Below are positions 18,851 to 29,437 of a stretch of 64,000 bases of DNA, piece after piece. The stretch is taken from contig NZ_BMZG01000002.1 of the NCBI RefSeq assembly GCF_014652675.1, forward strand, positions 165,349-229,348, given 5' to 3'. The position numbers and the translations under genes were made by a program. The stretch comes from Formosimonas limnophila. GTDB lineage: Bacteria; Pseudomonadota; Gammaproteobacteria; Burkholderiales; Burkholderiaceae. Every line of letters starts with the position of its first letter. Position 1 is the stretch's first letter. A model generated the notes under the pieces. That model saw only the letters and a program-made list of their open reading frames with translations, ran no database searches and was not told where the DNA came from.

Positions 18851-21733
18851 ATGAATAATTTAACAGTCAACCTGTTTGCACAAGAGCTCAAAGTGCCCGT
18901 TGATGTGCTGCTTGAGCAATTGCGTGATGCGGGCGTGAACAAATCATCAGGTGATGATGAACTGACCGAGTCAGACAAATCATCTTTGCTGGCCTCTTTG
19001 CGCAAAGCGCACGGTGCCGCTGACGAGGGTAAGAAAAAAATCACCCTCACCAAAAAACAAACTACAGAAATTCGCCAAGCGGATGCGACTGGCAAAACGC
19101 GTACCGTTCAGGTTGAGGTTCGTAAAAAACGCACGTTTGTTGCGCGTGATGTAACGCAATTAGAAGCTGGTGATGCGACTGCCGTTGTAGAGGCACAAGT
19201 GGTTGAGCCCATTGCCGATGTCAGAAGCTCTGTTCTTGACGATGCTGAAATCAAAAAACGTGAAGCAGAGTTTGCGCGTGCTCAAGAACTGTTGGCTCGT
19301 CAAGAAGCCGATGCAAAAGCCCGTGCTGAACAAGCGAGTAAAGTGGAGTCTGTGCCAGAGGCTCCGACACTGGCTGCCGAGCCCGCAAAAGCAGTGGAAT
19401 TAAAAAATGCAGTGGTTGCGGAAGCCGCGGTCGTAGCACCTATTAAAGCTGAACCTAAAAAAGTCGTGGTCAAGGCTGACGCTGCTGCTGACAAAAAATC
19501 AAATGCTGAATTGCGTGCAGCCAAAGAGTTGGAAAAAGCACGTGCAGATGCAGAACAAGCGCGCGCTGCTTTAGAGCAGGCTCGTGCGGAACGAGTTGTT
19601 CAAGCCAACTCTGTCGATGACGATCGCGAGCGTCGCCGTAGTGCAGCGCAAGCTGAGGTGGAAAACCTCAAGCAAATGATGGCGCAACCGACTAAAACAC
19701 TCAAAGCCAAACCGATTGAAGGTACATTGCATAAGCCAGCTCGTCCAGAGGGCGAAGTGATCAAAGCCAAACCTGCAGCCACAACGACAACGGTGGTTGA
19801 TGATACACGTGGCCGTAAAGGTACACATGGTAAAGGTCTTGGCGATGGTGGCCGTGGTCGTGGTGGTATGAAAACCCGTGGTGGTGCATCAGATGACCGT
19901 AATCGTCGTGGTGGCAAACACAAAAACAAACAAAGCGATGAGACAGGTGGCTTTAACGCCCCAACAGAACCAATTGTCAAAGACGTGCACGTTCCTGAAA
20001 CCATTTCTGTGGCTGATTTGGCGCACAAAATGGCAATTAAAGCCTCTGAAATCATCAAGGTGTTGATGAAGCTTGGTCAAATGGTGACGATTAATCAAGT
20101 GCTTGACCAAGATACGGCAATGATTGTGGTCGAGGAGCTCGGTCATAAAGCCTTTGCTGCGAAACTTGATGACCCAGATGCTTTCCTTGATGAAGGTGAA
20201 GCAGAGCACCATGAGTATGAGTCGTTCACGCGTGCGCCCGTGGTCACAGTTATGGGGCACGTTGATCATGGTAAAACCTCATTACTTGATGCGATTCGTC
20301 GTGCTCGTGTGGCACACGGTGAAGCAGGTGGTATCACGCAGCACATTGGTGCATACCACGTTGAGACTGACCGCGGCATGATTACCTTCTTGGATACACC
20401 AGGTCACGAAGCGTTTACCGCGATGCGTGCACGTGGTGCGAAAGCAACGGATATTGTGATTTTGGTGGTTGCAGCTGATGACGGTGTGATGCCGCAGACC
20501 AAAGAAGCGATTGCCCATGCGAAAGCAGCGGGTGTGCCTATTGTGGTCGCAGTGAATAAAATTGATAAACCAGAAGCGAACTCTGAACGCGTGAAAAATG
20601 AGCTCGTGACGGAAGAAGTCGTGCCAGAAGAGTATGGGGGTGATTCACCCTTTGTCGAAGTTTCGGCGAAAAAAGGCACAGGCTTGGATGAATTGCTTGA
20701 GCAGGTGTTATTGCAGGCTGAAGTTCTTGAGCTTAAAGCGCCTATTGATGCGCCTGCCAAAGGCCTTGTGATTGAAGCCAAGCTCGACAAGGGCAAAGGC
20801 GCGGTCGCGACGATTTTGGTTCAAAGTGGCACGTTGAAAAAAGGTGACACGGTACTGGTTGGCTCTGTATACGGTCGTGTTCGTGCGATGCTCGATGAAA
20901 ATGGCAAACCAATCAACGAAGCTGGCCCATCAATCCCTGTTGAAATTCAAGGCCTGTCGGATGTACCTGCGGCTGGTGAAGAAGTCATGGTGATGGCCGA
21001 TGAGCGTAAAGCACGCGAAATCGCATTGTTCCGCCAAGGTAAGTTCCGTGATGTGAAGTTGGCCAAACAACAAGCCGCGAAGCTTGAAAATATGTTTGAA
21101 AACATGCTCGAAGGTGAAGTGCAAAACCTCACACTCGTCATCAAAGCAGATGTACAAGGCTCACAAGAAGCGCTCACACAGTCATTGCTCAAACTCTCGA
21201 CTGATGAAGTTCGCGTACAGGTTGTGCATGCAGGTGTCGGCGGTATTTCTGAGTCGGACATCAACCTTGCTGTGGCATCGGGTGCGGTGGTGATTGGCTT
21301 TAACACGCGTGCGGATGCTTTGGCACGTAAACTGGCCGAGAACAACGCTATTGATATTCGTTACTACAACGTGATTTATGACGCGGTTGATGAGGTCAAA
21401 TCAGCCATGACCGGCATGCTCGCGCCTGAGAAGAAAGAAGAAATGCTTGGGTTGGTTGAGATTCGTCAAGTATTTAAAGCCACCAAAATTGGTACAATTG
21501 CGGGCTGTATGGTGCTTGAAGGCACGGTCAAACGTGGTGCGATGGTTCGATTGTTGCGCAACAACGTGGTTATTCACACAGGTGAGCTTGACACCTTAAA
21601 ACGCTTCAAAGATGACGTGAAAGAAGTTAAAGAAGGATTTGAGTGCGGTTTGGCGATAAAGAATTTCACCGAAATTGAAGAGGGCGACCAAATCGAAGTG
21701 TTTGAGGTCAAAGAAGTGGCTCGTACACTTTAA
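18851..21733 (+). CDS. infB: Translation initiation factor IF-2
   Basis: A 960-residue GTPase that places fMet-tRNA on the 30S subunit and promotes subunit joining. It has the N-terminal IF2 domain ([20 protein letters not shown]), a long Ala/Lys/Glu-rich linker (about residues 90-380), a second IF2_N motif ([19 protein letters not shown]), the G domain with GHVDHGKT at residues 469-476, DTPGHEAF and NKID, then the beta-barrel and C-terminal fMet-tRNA-binding domains. The size is normal for Betaproteobacteria. It begins 30 bp after nusA. Interestingly, the cognate initiator tRNA gene lies upstream in the same region. Confidence 0.98.
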   Translation: MNNLTVNLFAQELKVPVDVLLEQLRDAGVNKSSGDDELTESDKSSLLASLRKAHGAADEGKKKITLTKKQTTEIRQADATGKTRTVQVEVRKKRTFVARDVTQLEAGDATAVVEAQVVEPIADVRSSVLDDAEIKKREAEFARAQELLARQEADAKARAEQASKVESVPEAPTLAAEPAKAVELKNAVVAEAAVVAPIKAEPKKVVVKADAAADKKSNAELRAAKELEKARADAEQARAALEQARAERVVQANSVDDDRERRRSAAQAEVENLKQMMAQPTKTLKAKPIEGTLHKPARPEGEVIKAKPAATTTTVVDDTRGRKGTHGKGLGDGGRGRGGMKTRGGASDDRNRRGGKHKNKQSDETGGFNAPTEPIVKDVHVPETISVADLAHKMAIKASEIIKVLMKLGQMVTINQVLDQDTAMIVVEELGHKAFAAKLDDPDAFLDEGEAEHHEYESFTRAPVVTVMGHVDHGKTSLLDAIRRARVAHGEAGGITQHIGAYHVETDRGMITFLDTPGHEAFTAMRARGAKATDIVILVVAADDGVMPQTKEAIAHAKAAGVPIVVAVNKIDKPEANSERVKNELVTEEVVPEEYGGDSPFVEVSAKKGTGLDELLEQVLLQAEVLELKAPIDAPAKGLVIEAKLDKGKGAVATILVQSGTLKKGDTVLVGSVYGRVRAMLDENGKPINEAGPSIPVEIQGLSDVPAAGEEVMVMADERKAREIALFRQGKFRDVKLAKQQAAKLENMFENMLEGEVQNLTLVIKADVQGSQEALTQSLLKLSTDEVRVQVVHAGVGGISESDINLAVASGAVVIGFNTRADALARKLAENNAIDIRYYNVIYDAVDEVKSAMTGMLAPEKKEEMLGLVEIRQVFKATKIGTIAGCMVLEGTVKRGAMVRLLRNNVVIHTGELDTLKRFKDDVKEVKEGFECGLAIKNFTEIEEGDQIEVFEVKEVARTL

Positions 21734-21784
21734 AAAAGGTAGGGTGGGAAGTGCCCGCCCTGCGTCTAAACTGGAATTTGGATT

Positions 21785-22186
21785 ATGGCTAAAAAAGCCC
21801 CTACTGATCGCACCATCCGCATTGCTGAGCAAATCAAAAAAGATGTCTCGATTTTGATTGCCCGCGAACTGCGTGATCCGCGCGTTGGCTTGGTGACGAT
21901 ACAGGATGTGAAACTCACGCCAGACTATGCACACGCGAAGTTGTACTTCACTGTGCTGGGCAGTGAGTCTGCGGCTGTCACCGAAAAAGTATTGAATGAT
22001 TCTGCAGGTTTTTTGCGTAATCATTTGTTTAAAATATTGCGTGTGCACACCGTACCGGCTCTGCATTTTGTGTTTGATGAGACTTTAGAGCGTGCGATGG
22101 ATTTGTCGATACTCATCTCTGAAGCGAATCAAACACATTCGTCGGATGAGGACGAGTCTGGTGCTGATGCGCAGAAGGCGGATTGA
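21785..22186 (+). CDS. rbfA: 30S ribosome-binding factor RbfA
   Basis: A 133-residue cold-adaptation and 16S rRNA maturation factor with a KH-like fold. Family blocks: RIAEQIKKDVSILIARELRD and HTVPALHFVFDETLERAMDL. It follows infB after 51 bp that contains a short GC-rich inverted repeat without a T-tract. Its stop directly abuts the truB start. The acidic C-terminal tail is unremarkable. Confidence 0.95.
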   Translation: MAKKAPTDRTIRIAEQIKKDVSILIARELRDPRVGLVTIQDVKLTPDYAHAKLYFTVLGSESAAVTEKVLNDSAGFLRNHLFKILRVHTVPALHFVFDETLERAMDLSILISEANQTHSSDEDESGADAQKAD

Positions 22187-23101
22187 TTGAGCGTGGTGAC
22201 TGAAAAAAAGCAACGCCGTGTCATTGATGGTGTTTTGCTGCTGCACAAGCCACTTGGGTGTTCGTCTACACAAGCATTGGGACGTGCCAAATGGTTACTC
22301 GGTGCGGTTAAAGGCGGTCATACGGGTACACTTGACCCGCTTGCTGATGGCTTATTACCGCTGTGTTTTGGTCATGCAACCAAGCTCGCGCATGATTTGT
22401 TGGATGCGGACAAGACTTATGATGCATTCATCGTACTCGGTCAATCAACGACCACGGGCGACGCTGAAGGCGAAGTGAATTTTTCGTCAAGCGATGTCAT
22501 TAATCGTGAACAATGGGATGCGATACTGCCACAGTTCATGGGCGAGATTTCGCAAGTGCCGCCGATGTACTCGGCACTCAAAAAAGATGGTAAGCCGCTA
22601 TATGAGTATGCGAGAGTTGGTGTCGAGATTGAGCGCGAAGCGCGGCAAGTGTCGATTTTGGATATGCAAACTCGCTCGTTTGACTATCCCTTTGTGACAT
22701 TGAGTGTGACGTGTAGCAAAGGCACGTACATCCGTACGTTGGCCGAAGACATTGGCAAGGCACTTGGTGTCGGGGCGCATCTGCGTGGTTTGACGCGTAC
22801 GGCGGTCGGAACGTTAAAGTTGGATGACGCGATGACACTTGAAGCGTTGGAAGCATTGCCTGAGTCGGAGCGAGCTGCGGTTTTAATGCCACTTGATGCG
22901 CTGATGCAAAATACGCCTGTGGTGCATCTCGATGATGCTACAGCGGCACGATTTGTGCAGGGGCAGAGACTGAAACTGAGCGTGGCGGATGCTGAATCGG
23001 TTCGGGTGTATTGGCAGCAGGTATTGATTGGCTTAGCGAGTGTGACACAAAACACACTGTCGCCGAGCAAGGTTTTGATGACGGCGTTGCCGCTCAAATG
23101 A
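22187..23101 (+). CDS. truB: tRNA pseudouridine(55) synthase TruB
   Basis: A 304-residue enzyme that forms pseudouridine 55 in the T-loop of tRNAs. The core contains GVLLLHKPLGCSSTQAL, the catalytic motif GHTGTLDPLADGLLPLCFG, and CSKGTYIRTLAEDIG, followed by a C-terminal PUA-like region. The frame begins with TTG at 22187, directly after the rbfA stop; GTG at 22193 or 22196 are alternative starts. It is the last gene of the nusA operon. Confidence 0.95.
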   Translation: MSVVTEKKQRRVIDGVLLLHKPLGCSSTQALGRAKWLLGAVKGGHTGTLDPLADGLLPLCFGHATKLAHDLLDADKTYDAFIVLGQSTTTGDAEGEVNFSSSDVINREQWDAILPQFMGEISQVPPMYSALKKDGKPLYEYARVGVEIEREARQVSILDMQTRSFDYPFVTLSVTCSKGTYIRTLAEDIGKALGVGAHLRGLTRTAVGTLKLDDAMTLEALEALPESERAAVLMPLDALMQNTPVVHLDDATAARFVQGQRLKLSVADAESVRVYWQQVLIGLASVTQNTLSPSKVLMTALPLK

Positions 23102-23199
23102 TTTTGTAGGGTAGGTCGTGTGCCTATTTTGCAGTTGCTGGTTTCGTCGCTGATGTTGGCGGCAAAAGCTTTAAATTTTTTTAAACAGAAAGTAATGTT

Positions 23200-25026
23200 A
23201 TGACACAACAACGCGCACTGCGTAACGTCGCGATTATCGCCCACGTTGACCATGGTAAAACCACTTTGGTTGACCAATTACTCCGCCAGTCGGGCACATT
23301 CCGTGACAACGAAAAAGTTGACGAACGCGTGATGGATTCAAACGACATTGAAAAAGAACGTGGCATCACGATTTTGTCGAAAAACTGTGCGGTTGAGTAT
23401 AAAGACACGCACATCAACATCGTTGACACACCAGGTCACGCCGACTTTGGGGGTGAAGTGGAGCGTGTGCTGTCGATGGTTGATGGTGTCTTGTTGTTGG
23501 TGGATGCGGTCGAAGGTCCGATGCCACAAACGCGCTTCGTGACGCGCAAGGCACTCGCACTCGGTTTGAAACCGATTGTTGTGATTAACAAAATCGACCG
23601 TCCTGGTTCACGCCCTGATTGGGTGATTAACGAGACATTTGAATTGTTCGATAAACTCGGCGCGTCAGATGAGCAGCTTGACTTCCCCGTGGTTTACGCT
23701 TCTGCGTTGAATGGTTATGCATCTTTGGATGACACCGTACGCGAAGGTAATATGGATCCCTTGTTTGATTCGATTATTGCCAATGTACCTGTGCGCGAAG
23801 CCGATGCGACTTTGCCGTTGCAAATGCAGGTCACGTCTTTGGACTACTCAACCTTCGTCGGTAAAATCGCCATTGGTCGTGTTGCACGCGGTCGCGTGAA
23901 AGCAGGTCAAGACGTGGTGTTTATGGATGGCCCAGATGATAAACCGAAAAAAGGCCGCATTAATCAAGTACAAAAATTCAAAGGGCTTGACCGCATCACT
24001 GTAAATGAAGCTGAAGCGGGTGATATTGTCATCATTAACGGTATTGAAGATTTAAATATTGGTACCACGCTGTGCGCAGTTGATACACCTGATGCTTTAC
24101 CAATGTTGACGGTTGATGAGCCAACTTTGACGATGAACTTTATGGTCAACACTTCGCCGCTCGCTGGACGTGAAGGCAAGTTCGTCACCAGCCGCCAATT
24201 GCGTGATCGCCTTGAAAAAGAACTCAAATCAAACGTGGCTTTGCGTGTTAAGCAAACCGACGATGACACCGTGTTTGAAGTTTCGGGTCGTGGTGAGTTG
24301 CACTTGACGATTCTGATTGAAAATATGCGTCGTGAAGGTTTTGAAATGGGTGTTTCACGTCCGCGTGTGGTGCTCAAAGAGATTGATGGCGTAAAATACG
24401 AGCCGTATGAAATGTTGACTGTCGATATCGAAGAAGGCAATCAAGGCTCAGTGATGGAAGAACTCGGCCGCCGCCGTGGTGATTTGCAAGACATGCAACC
24501 AGATGGTAAAGGCCGTGTGCGTCTTGAGTATCGCGTGCCTGCGCGTGGTTTGATTGGTTTGCAGGGCGAATTCATGACCCTCACACGCGGCACTGGCTTG
24601 ATGAGCCACGTATTTGACGCGTATGAAGTGTATGACCCGAAAATCGAATTCGCAGGTCGTCGCAACGGCGTATTGATTTCACAAGACGATGGTGCAGCAG
24701 TTGCTTACGCCTTGTGGAAACTGCAAGACCGCGGTCGTATGTTTGTCAGCCACAACGATCCATTGTACGAAGGTATGATTATCGGTATTCACTCACGTGA
24801 CAATGATTTGGTTGTTAATCCGATTAAAGGCAAACAACTCACCAACGTGCGCTCATCAGGTACAGACGAAGCTGTGCGCCTTGTTCCACCGATTTTGATG
24901 TCACTTGAATACGCGGTTGAGTTCATTGATGATGATGAATTGGTTGAGGTGACCCCGAAATCTATTCGCTTGCGCAAACGCTACTTGAAAGAGCACGAAC
25001 GTAAACGTGCATCACGCGAAGAGTAG
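23200..25026 (+). CDS. typA: Ribosome-associated GTPase TypA/BipA
   Basis: A 608-residue translational GTPase of the EF-G superfamily that assists 50S assembly and stress or low-temperature growth. Its P-loop AHVDHGKT is at residues 14-21, followed by [31 protein letters not shown] and [13 protein letters not shown], and the BipA-specific C-terminal region containing [20 protein letters not shown]. Position downstream of truB is conserved in Burkholderiales. A terminator follows about 35 bp after the stop. Confidence 0.97.
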   Translation: MTQQRALRNVAIIAHVDHGKTTLVDQLLRQSGTFRDNEKVDERVMDSNDIEKERGITILSKNCAVEYKDTHINIVDTPGHADFGGEVERVLSMVDGVLLLVDAVEGPMPQTRFVTRKALALGLKPIVVINKIDRPGSRPDWVINETFELFDKLGASDEQLDFPVVYASALNGYASLDDTVREGNMDPLFDSIIANVPVREADATLPLQMQVTSLDYSTFVGKIAIGRVARGRVKAGQDVVFMDGPDDKPKKGRINQVQKFKGLDRITVNEAEAGDIVIINGIEDLNIGTTLCAVDTPDALPMLTVDEPTLTMNFMVNTSPLAGREGKFVTSRQLRDRLEKELKSNVALRVKQTDDDTVFEVSGRGELHLTILIENMRREGFEMGVSRPRVVLKEIDGVKYEPYEMLTVDIEEGNQGSVMEELGRRRGDLQDMQPDGKGRVRLEYRVPARGLIGLQGEFMTLTRGTGLMSHVFDAYEVYDPKIEFAGRRNGVLISQDDGAAVAYALWKLQDRGRMFVSHNDPLYEGMIIGIHSRDNDLVVNPIKGKQLTNVRSSGTDEAVRLVPPILMSLEYAVEFIDDDELVEVTPKSIRLRKRYLKEHERKRASREE

Positions 25027-25060
25027 ATGGTCTTTATCATTTGACAAATGTCTATGAGTA

Positions 25061-25103
25061 AACGCATTGCACTGTGCTCGCACGGGCAATGCGTTTTGCT
25101 TTT
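25061..25103 (+). terminator. Rho-independent terminator after typA
   Basis: AACGCATTGC (25061-25070) pairs with GCAATGCGTT (25086-25095), a perfect 10-bp stem, followed by TTGCTTTT. Confidence 0.8.
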
Positions 25104-25229
25104 GGCGTACTCATGAGAAATGATTTGAGCGACATGAATGCACGGCGCCAATAATATCCACGCTGCCTTACCGCACAAACTGTATCAAAAACTCAATATC
25201 AATGCGATGAATCAGTCATGGGGAAAAAT

Positions 25230-25508
25230 ATGAGCAACGTAAACTTCACACACAACGCTGATAAACAGCAGTTTCGTTTAAAAGTTGGTGAGCAGTTTGC
25301 CTTAGTTGATTATGTCATTCGAGATGATCGTTGGTATTTGACGCATTCGGAAGTGCCATATGAGTTGCGTGGTCAGAGTATTGGTAAGCAGTTGGTTGAA
25401 CTGACGTTTGAGTATATTGAGGCGAACCACATCAATGCCATTGCTGTGTGCAGTTACATTAAACTTGTGGCTCAGCACAGTGCAAAATGGCGGATAATCA
25501 TTGGTTAA
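25230..25508 (+). CDS. Small GNAT-type N-acetyltransferase (YjdJ-like)
   Basis: A 92-residue protein of the small Gcn5-related fold (COG2388-like). The acetyl-CoA-binding turn reads VPYELRGQSIGKQLVELTFE, followed by AIAVCSYIK. These mini-GNATs lack the N-terminal half of full enzymes and have no known substrate. ATG 25230 is used because GGGGA lies 5 bp upstream; an in-frame ATG at 25218 overlaps that site. It stands between typA and trpA, where trpB would normally be expected upstream of trpA. Confidence 0.8.
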   Translation: MSNVNFTHNADKQQFRLKVGEQFALVDYVIRDDRWYLTHSEVPYELRGQSIGKQLVELTFEYIEANHINAIAVCSYIKLVAQHSAKWRIIIG

Positions 25509-25553
25509 ATTATTTATACTCTTATTTTCCCTTTATTTTTTATCTAAGCATCT

Positions 25554-26360
25554 ATGGCCCGTTTATCCCCTGTTTTAGCAGCAAACAAAGCTGCAAATCG
25601 CAAAAACCTTGTGACTTTTATCACCGCAGGCGACCCTAATTTAAGCGTCACACTGCAACTCATGCACACACTCGTCGAGTCTGGTGTAGATGTGATTGAG
25701 TTGGGTGTGCCATTTTCTGACCCGATGGCCGATGGCCCTGTGATTCAGCGGGCGAGTGAGCGTGCGGTGGCCAATGGCGTTGGACTAACTGACGTGCTGC
25801 AGCTCGTGCGTGAATTTCGTGTGACGAACCCCAACACACCTGTGGTGCTGATGGGATACGCCAATCCTGTGGAGTGTATGGGGCAAGAGACCTTCATCCA
25901 AAACGCCGTGGCTGCGGGGGTTGATGGGGCGTTGGTGGTGGATTATCCGCCTGAGGAGTCCACTGACTTTTCGGCGAAAGCCAGTGCTGCGGGGTTAAAC
26001 GTCATTTATCTGGTGGCGCCAACCTCAACTGATGAACGCATGCGCGACACCGCAGCGGTTGCCAGTGGTTTTATTTATTATGTGTCGCTCAAAGGTGTCA
26101 CGGGCGCTGGAACGCTCGATGTCTCTGATGTGGCGCAAAAAGTGGCGAAACTGCGCGAGTACACGGACTTGCCCATCAATGTTGGCTTCGGCATATCCGA
26201 TGCCACCAGTGCGAAAGCCGTGGCGAGTGTGGCCGATGGCGTGGTGATTGGCAGTAAGTTGATTACCTTGGTTGAGGATGCTGTGCGCGATGGCACGGAT
26301 GCTAATGCAATCATCAAAGCTTGGTTGAGTGGCATTCGTGTGGCATTGGACACACAGTAA
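25554..26360 (+). CDS. trpA: Tryptophan synthase alpha chain
   Basis: A 268-residue TIM barrel that cleaves indole-3-glycerol phosphate to indole and glyceraldehyde 3-phosphate. Catalytic Glu49 (VIELGVPFSD) and Asp60 (PMADGP) are present at the same positions as in the Salmonella enzyme, as are the phosphate-binding region (GVTGAG) and NVGFGISDA. trpB, normally immediately upstream, is absent from the window; the alpha subunit requires it for efficient catalysis. The accD gene follows, as in the canonical trpFBA-accD order. Confidence 0.96.
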   Translation: MARLSPVLAANKAANRKNLVTFITAGDPNLSVTLQLMHTLVESGVDVIELGVPFSDPMADGPVIQRASERAVANGVGLTDVLQLVREFRVTNPNTPVVLMGYANPVECMGQETFIQNAVAAGVDGALVVDYPPEESTDFSAKASAAGLNVIYLVAPTSTDERMRDTAAVASGFIYYVSLKGVTGAGTLDVSDVAQKVAKLREYTDLPINVGFGISDATSAKAVASVADGVVIGSKLITLVEDAVRDGTDANAIIKAWLSGIRVALDTQ

Positions 26361-26573
26361 GTTGAGGGGGCGATTTTTCTTCCCAAGAAAGCGATTCCCC
26401 TTACTTTTGGGAATCACCTTGGGTGGAGCAAAAAACGTTCTCCCCGTTTTAGGAATGGGTAAAAGTTCGGTGTTCATTATCAAAAGCAGACGTTCACCCG
26501 CCTAAATTACGATAAAATACGCCTTCATAAAAAACAGTTTTAGCTATGAAAAGCGTAAAACAAGGAGTTCGAG

Positions 26574-27440
26574 ATGAGTTGGTTAGAAAAAATTTTACCA
26601 CCGCGTATTCAGACGACGGAGTCAAAAAAATCAATGCCCGAAGGTTTGTGGGTTAAATGCCCTTCGTGTGAAGAGGTTCTGTACAGTGCGGATTTAGAAA
26701 CAAATCAGCATGTTTGCCCTAAATGTGGTCATCATCTGCGTATCAAGGCGCGTGCGCGCTTGGATAAACTGCTTGATGCCGAAGGGCGCGTCGAAATTGG
26801 GCAAGAGGTCAAACCGATTGACACCTTAAAGTTCAAAGACAGCCGTAAATACACTGACCGCCTGTCAGAAGCGACCAAACAAACCAATGAGTCAGACGCG
26901 TTGGTGGTGCAAGCAGGGACGATTATGGGGCAAGATGTGGTGGTTGCCGCGTTTGAGTTCGAGTTCATGGGCGGTTCTATGGGCTCTGTGGTGGGGGAGC
27001 GATTTGTGCGCGGTGTGCGTCATGCGATTGAAACCAAATCGGCGTTCGTTTGCTTTACCGCTTCAGGTGGTGCGCGGATGCAAGAAGCCCTGATGTCGCT
27101 CATGCAAATGGCGAAAACCACTGCGGCGTTGACGCTGCTCGCGGACAAGCGTTTGCCATTCATCAGCGTTTTGACCGACCCAACCATGGGCGGGGTATCG
27201 GCGAGTTTTGCATTCATTGGTGATGTGGTCATGGCTGAGCCTAAGGCTCTGATTGGCTTCGCTGGACCACGCGTGATTGAGCAGACTGTGCGTGAGAAAT
27301 TACCTGAAGGGTTTCAACGCTCTGAATTTTTGCTCGAAAAGGGCGCTTTGGACATGATTGTCAATCGCTTGGAGATGCGTGAGGAAATCGCGCGGGTGAT
27401 CGCCTTGCTCAGACGACAGTCGGATTTGGGGTTTAGTTGA
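26574..27440 (+). CDS. accD: Acetyl-CoA carboxylase carboxyltransferase subunit beta
   Basis: A 288-residue subunit of acetyl-CoA carboxylase that, with AccA, transfers CO2 from biotin to acetyl-CoA to give malonyl-CoA for fatty-acid synthesis. It has an N-terminal zinc ribbon with Cys29, Cys32, Cys48 and Cys51, followed by the crotonase-like carboxyltransferase domain with [21 protein letters not shown] and [16 protein letters not shown]. Length and start ([10 protein letters not shown]) are typical. Confidence 0.97.
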   Translation: MSWLEKILPPRIQTTESKKSMPEGLWVKCPSCEEVLYSADLETNQHVCPKCGHHLRIKARARLDKLLDAEGRVEIGQEVKPIDTLKFKDSRKYTDRLSEATKQTNESDALVVQAGTIMGQDVVVAAFEFEFMGGSMGSVVGERFVRGVRHAIETKSAFVCFTASGGARMQEALMSLMQMAKTTAALTLLADKRLPFISVLTDPTMGGVSASFAFIGDVVMAEPKALIGFAGPRVIEQTVREKLPEGFQRSEFLLEKGALDMIVNRLEMREEIARVIALLRRQSDLGFS

Positions 27441-27446
27441 GTCAAG

Positions 27447-27473
27447 AAATTGCCGTGATTTTCACGGCAATTT
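27447..27473 (+). terminator. Hairpin after accD, likely terminator
   Basis: AAATTGCCGTGA and TCACGGCAATTT form a perfect 12-bp stem with loop TTT, 6 bp after the accD stop. The tail beyond the stem is not T-rich, so efficiency is uncertain. Confidence 0.6.
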
Positions 27474-27501
27474 ACATTGAAAGTTAAACGTAAGTTTCAA
27501 T

Positions 27502-27882
27502 ATGTCTAAAAATCGTAAAGCGCGGCATAAGAAAAAAACCAAAGAGGTTGTGCGCGATGCAGTATACAGGGACAAGCAAGAGGCTCAAACAGCCTCTTAT
27601 TCAACGCGCTCAAGTAATCGTATCATTACGAAAAAGAGCAAGTTAAATTGGGTTGAAAAGTCTCTCATAAATAGTGTCGGCGAACCTCTAATAGATCGTG
27701 CGCCTTTTATACCAGTCAATCAATGGTTTTTGTTGGGGCAGGGATTGCTTGGCACTGCTTTTTTTATCAAAGATGGCGATTGGGAGGGCTTATGGGTTAT
27801 TTTATTCATCGCCCTTTCTTATTTATTCTTGGTTACTCCGATTAAATACAGTGTGATATTAGGGCCTTATGGTCGCTTATAG
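27502..27882 (+). CDS. Hypothetical membrane protein
   Basis: A 126-residue protein not recognised. The first ~50 residues are very basic and polar (MSKNRKARHKKKTKEVVRD), followed by two hydrophobic stretches (WFLLGQGLLGTAFFI and LWVILFIALSYLFLV), so it is probably a small inner-membrane protein with a cytoplasmic basic head. It sits between accD and folC, which are usually closer, and it is more AT-rich in codon use than its neighbours. It overlaps the next small frame by 14 bp, suggesting coupled translation or a broken longer gene. Confidence 0.5.
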   Translation: MSKNRKARHKKKTKEVVRDAVYRDKQEAQTASYSTRSSNRIITKKSKLNWVEKSLINSVGEPLIDRAPFIPVNQWFLLGQGLLGTAFFIKDGDWEGLWVILFIALSYLFLVTPIKYSVILGPYGRL

Positions 27883-28075
27883 AATGGATCCAATTGACTG
27901 GGCGTGCTATTTTCTGTTTTACGTGCCTCTATTTTCACTTAGCTATCTTGTGATAATGGCTATTTCAATCAATTTTATATTGAAGTTGTTGGTGCAGTTT
28001 TATATTGAAGTTGTTGGGTTTTTCGTCATTTTTTCTGAACCTCAAACAAATTATGCGGTTGTTTTTGGTGGTTAG
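27869..28075 (+). CDS. Hypothetical small membrane protein, possibly altered by a 25-bp duplication
   Basis: A 68-residue, strongly hydrophobic frame (CYFLFYVPLFSLSYLVIMAI and a second segment) that overlaps the previous gene. Not recognised. A 25-bp tandem duplication at 27973-28017 lies inside it; since 25 is not a multiple of three it changes the frame of everything downstream, so the C-terminus may be new. It could be a real accessory membrane peptide or a decaying gene. Confidence 0.35.
   Translation: MVAYRMDPIDWACYFLFYVPLFSLSYLVIMAISINFILKLLVQFYIEVVGFFVIFSEPQTNYAVVFGG
27973..28017 (+). repeat. 25-bp tandem duplication
   Basis: A 20-bp block beginning TTTTATATTGAAG occurs at 27973-27992 and again at 27998-28017 with a 25-bp period. 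It lies within the small membrane-protein frame and would shift it. Confidence 0.85.
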
Positions 28076-28102
28076 TGTCCACTTCTTAACATTTTTAAAT
28101 TT

Positions 28103-29413
28103 ATGTCATATTCATACAATCAGCTCTCTGACTGGCTCGCTCACTTAGAATCAGCTCACACCAAACCTATCGACCTCGGTTTAGACCGTGTGTTGACGGT
28201 AAAAAACCGTTTGGTGGCGAATCAGTCGCTGACATTGAATTATCCCATCATCACCGTCGGTGGTACGAACGGTAAAGGTTCGACCTGCGCATTTCTTGAG
28301 CAAATATTAATTGCAGCGGGCTATAAAACAGCCTGTCACACGTCACCACACATCATGGATTTTACTGAGCGGGCGCGTTTTGGTGGCGTTGAAGCCACTG
28401 AGGTGCAGCTTTTGCCTTTTTTTGAACTGGTTGAGCAAGCCTGTCAGCAAGCACCCGCCGTGTCGTTGTCGTATTTTGAATTTACTTTATTGGCGATTGT
28501 GTGCTGGTTTGATGCACAGCAACCTGATGTGGTGGTTTTAGAGGTTGGTTTGGGTGGGCGGCTCGATGCGGTGAATGCGTTTGATGCGGCGGTGTCTGTT
28601 GTGACGAATGTGGACATTGACCATGTGGGATTTTTGGGTGATACCCGCGAGGCAATTGGCTTTGAGAAGGCGGGGATTTTTCGGGCTGGGCGGCCTGCGA
28701 TTTGTGCGGATGCAGAGCCGCCTGCCTCATTATTGGCTCATGCGCAAGCGATTGGGGCAGATTTAAAGCTGATTAATCGCGATTTTTCTTATTCGGTGGT
28801 GCAGGATGAGCAGCGCAAGCAATGGCGATTTAAGGGTGAATACACAACGCGCAATAGTCTGGCGATGCCAGCAATGCGTGGTGATTATCAATTGACCAAT
28901 GCGAGTGCGGCATTGGCGGCGCTTGATGCTTTGTACGATGTGTTGCCTGTGCCACAGCAAGCTGTACGTTTGGGGCTGGCCAATGCCGTTGTTCGAGCAC
29001 GTTTTCAGGTGTTGCCTGGTACGCCAGTGACGGTACTTGATGTGGCGCACAATCCACACGCTGCACGAGTTCTGGCGAAAAATTTAAACCAAATGGGTTA
29101 TGCCCCTTACACGCATGCGGTGTTTGGGGCAATGGCAGACAAGGATATTGCAGAAGTGATGCGTATCATGTCATCACAGATTGATCATTGGCATTTGTGT
29201 GATTTACCCATTGAGCGGGCAGCCTCTGCCGTTAAATTGCATGAAATTTTGTTAAGCACTGGTTTTGTGCCAGATGATGACCATAGCGTGACTGAGCACG
29301 CGACAGTGGCCGCTGCGCTTACGCATTTGGCCACGAGTGTCGCTGCCAATGATAGAATAGTGGTGTTCGGCTCGTTCGTAACTATCGAGCAAGCATTTAA
29401 AGGGATGCAATAA
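28103..29413 (+). CDS. folC: Bifunctional folylpolyglutamate synthase/dihydrofolate synthase
   Basis: A 436-residue Mur-ligase-fold enzyme that adds glutamate to dihydropteroate and extends folylpolyglutamate tails. ATP-binding GGTNGKGS is at residues 53-60; other blocks are YKTACHTSPHIMDFTERARF, VLEVGLGGRLDAVNAFD, TNVDIDHVGFLGDTREAIGF and DVAHNPHAARVL. Size is normal. It is followed by a SPOR protein 24 bp downstream. Confidence 0.95.
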   Translation: MSYSYNQLSDWLAHLESAHTKPIDLGLDRVLTVKNRLVANQSLTLNYPIITVGGTNGKGSTCAFLEQILIAAGYKTACHTSPHIMDFTERARFGGVEATEVQLLPFFELVEQACQQAPAVSLSYFEFTLLAIVCWFDAQQPDVVVLEVGLGGRLDAVNAFDAAVSVVTNVDIDHVGFLGDTREAIGFEKAGIFRAGRPAICADAEPPASLLAHAQAIGADLKLINRDFSYSVVQDEQRKQWRFKGEYTTRNSLAMPAMRGDYQLTNASAALAALDALYDVLPVPQQAVRLGLANAVVRARFQVLPGTPVTVLDVAHNPHAARVLAKNLNQMGYAPYTHAVFGAMADKDIAEVMRIMSSQIDHWHLCDLPIERAASAVKLHEILLSTGFVPDDDHSVTEHATVAAALTHLATSVAANDRIVVFGSFVTIEQAFKGMQ

Positions 29414-29437
29414 AATCTCTCGTTTATTCAAAGGCTT

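Noticed and set aside
19600-20058. 152-residue minus-strand frame inside infB
   Set aside because: Low-complexity antisense of the Ala/Lys/Gly-rich IF-2 linker.
26390-26430. GATTCCC/GGGAATC hairpin after trpA as a terminator
   Set aside because: A 7-bp stem with no T-tract in a gap that probably also holds the accD promoter; too weak to call.
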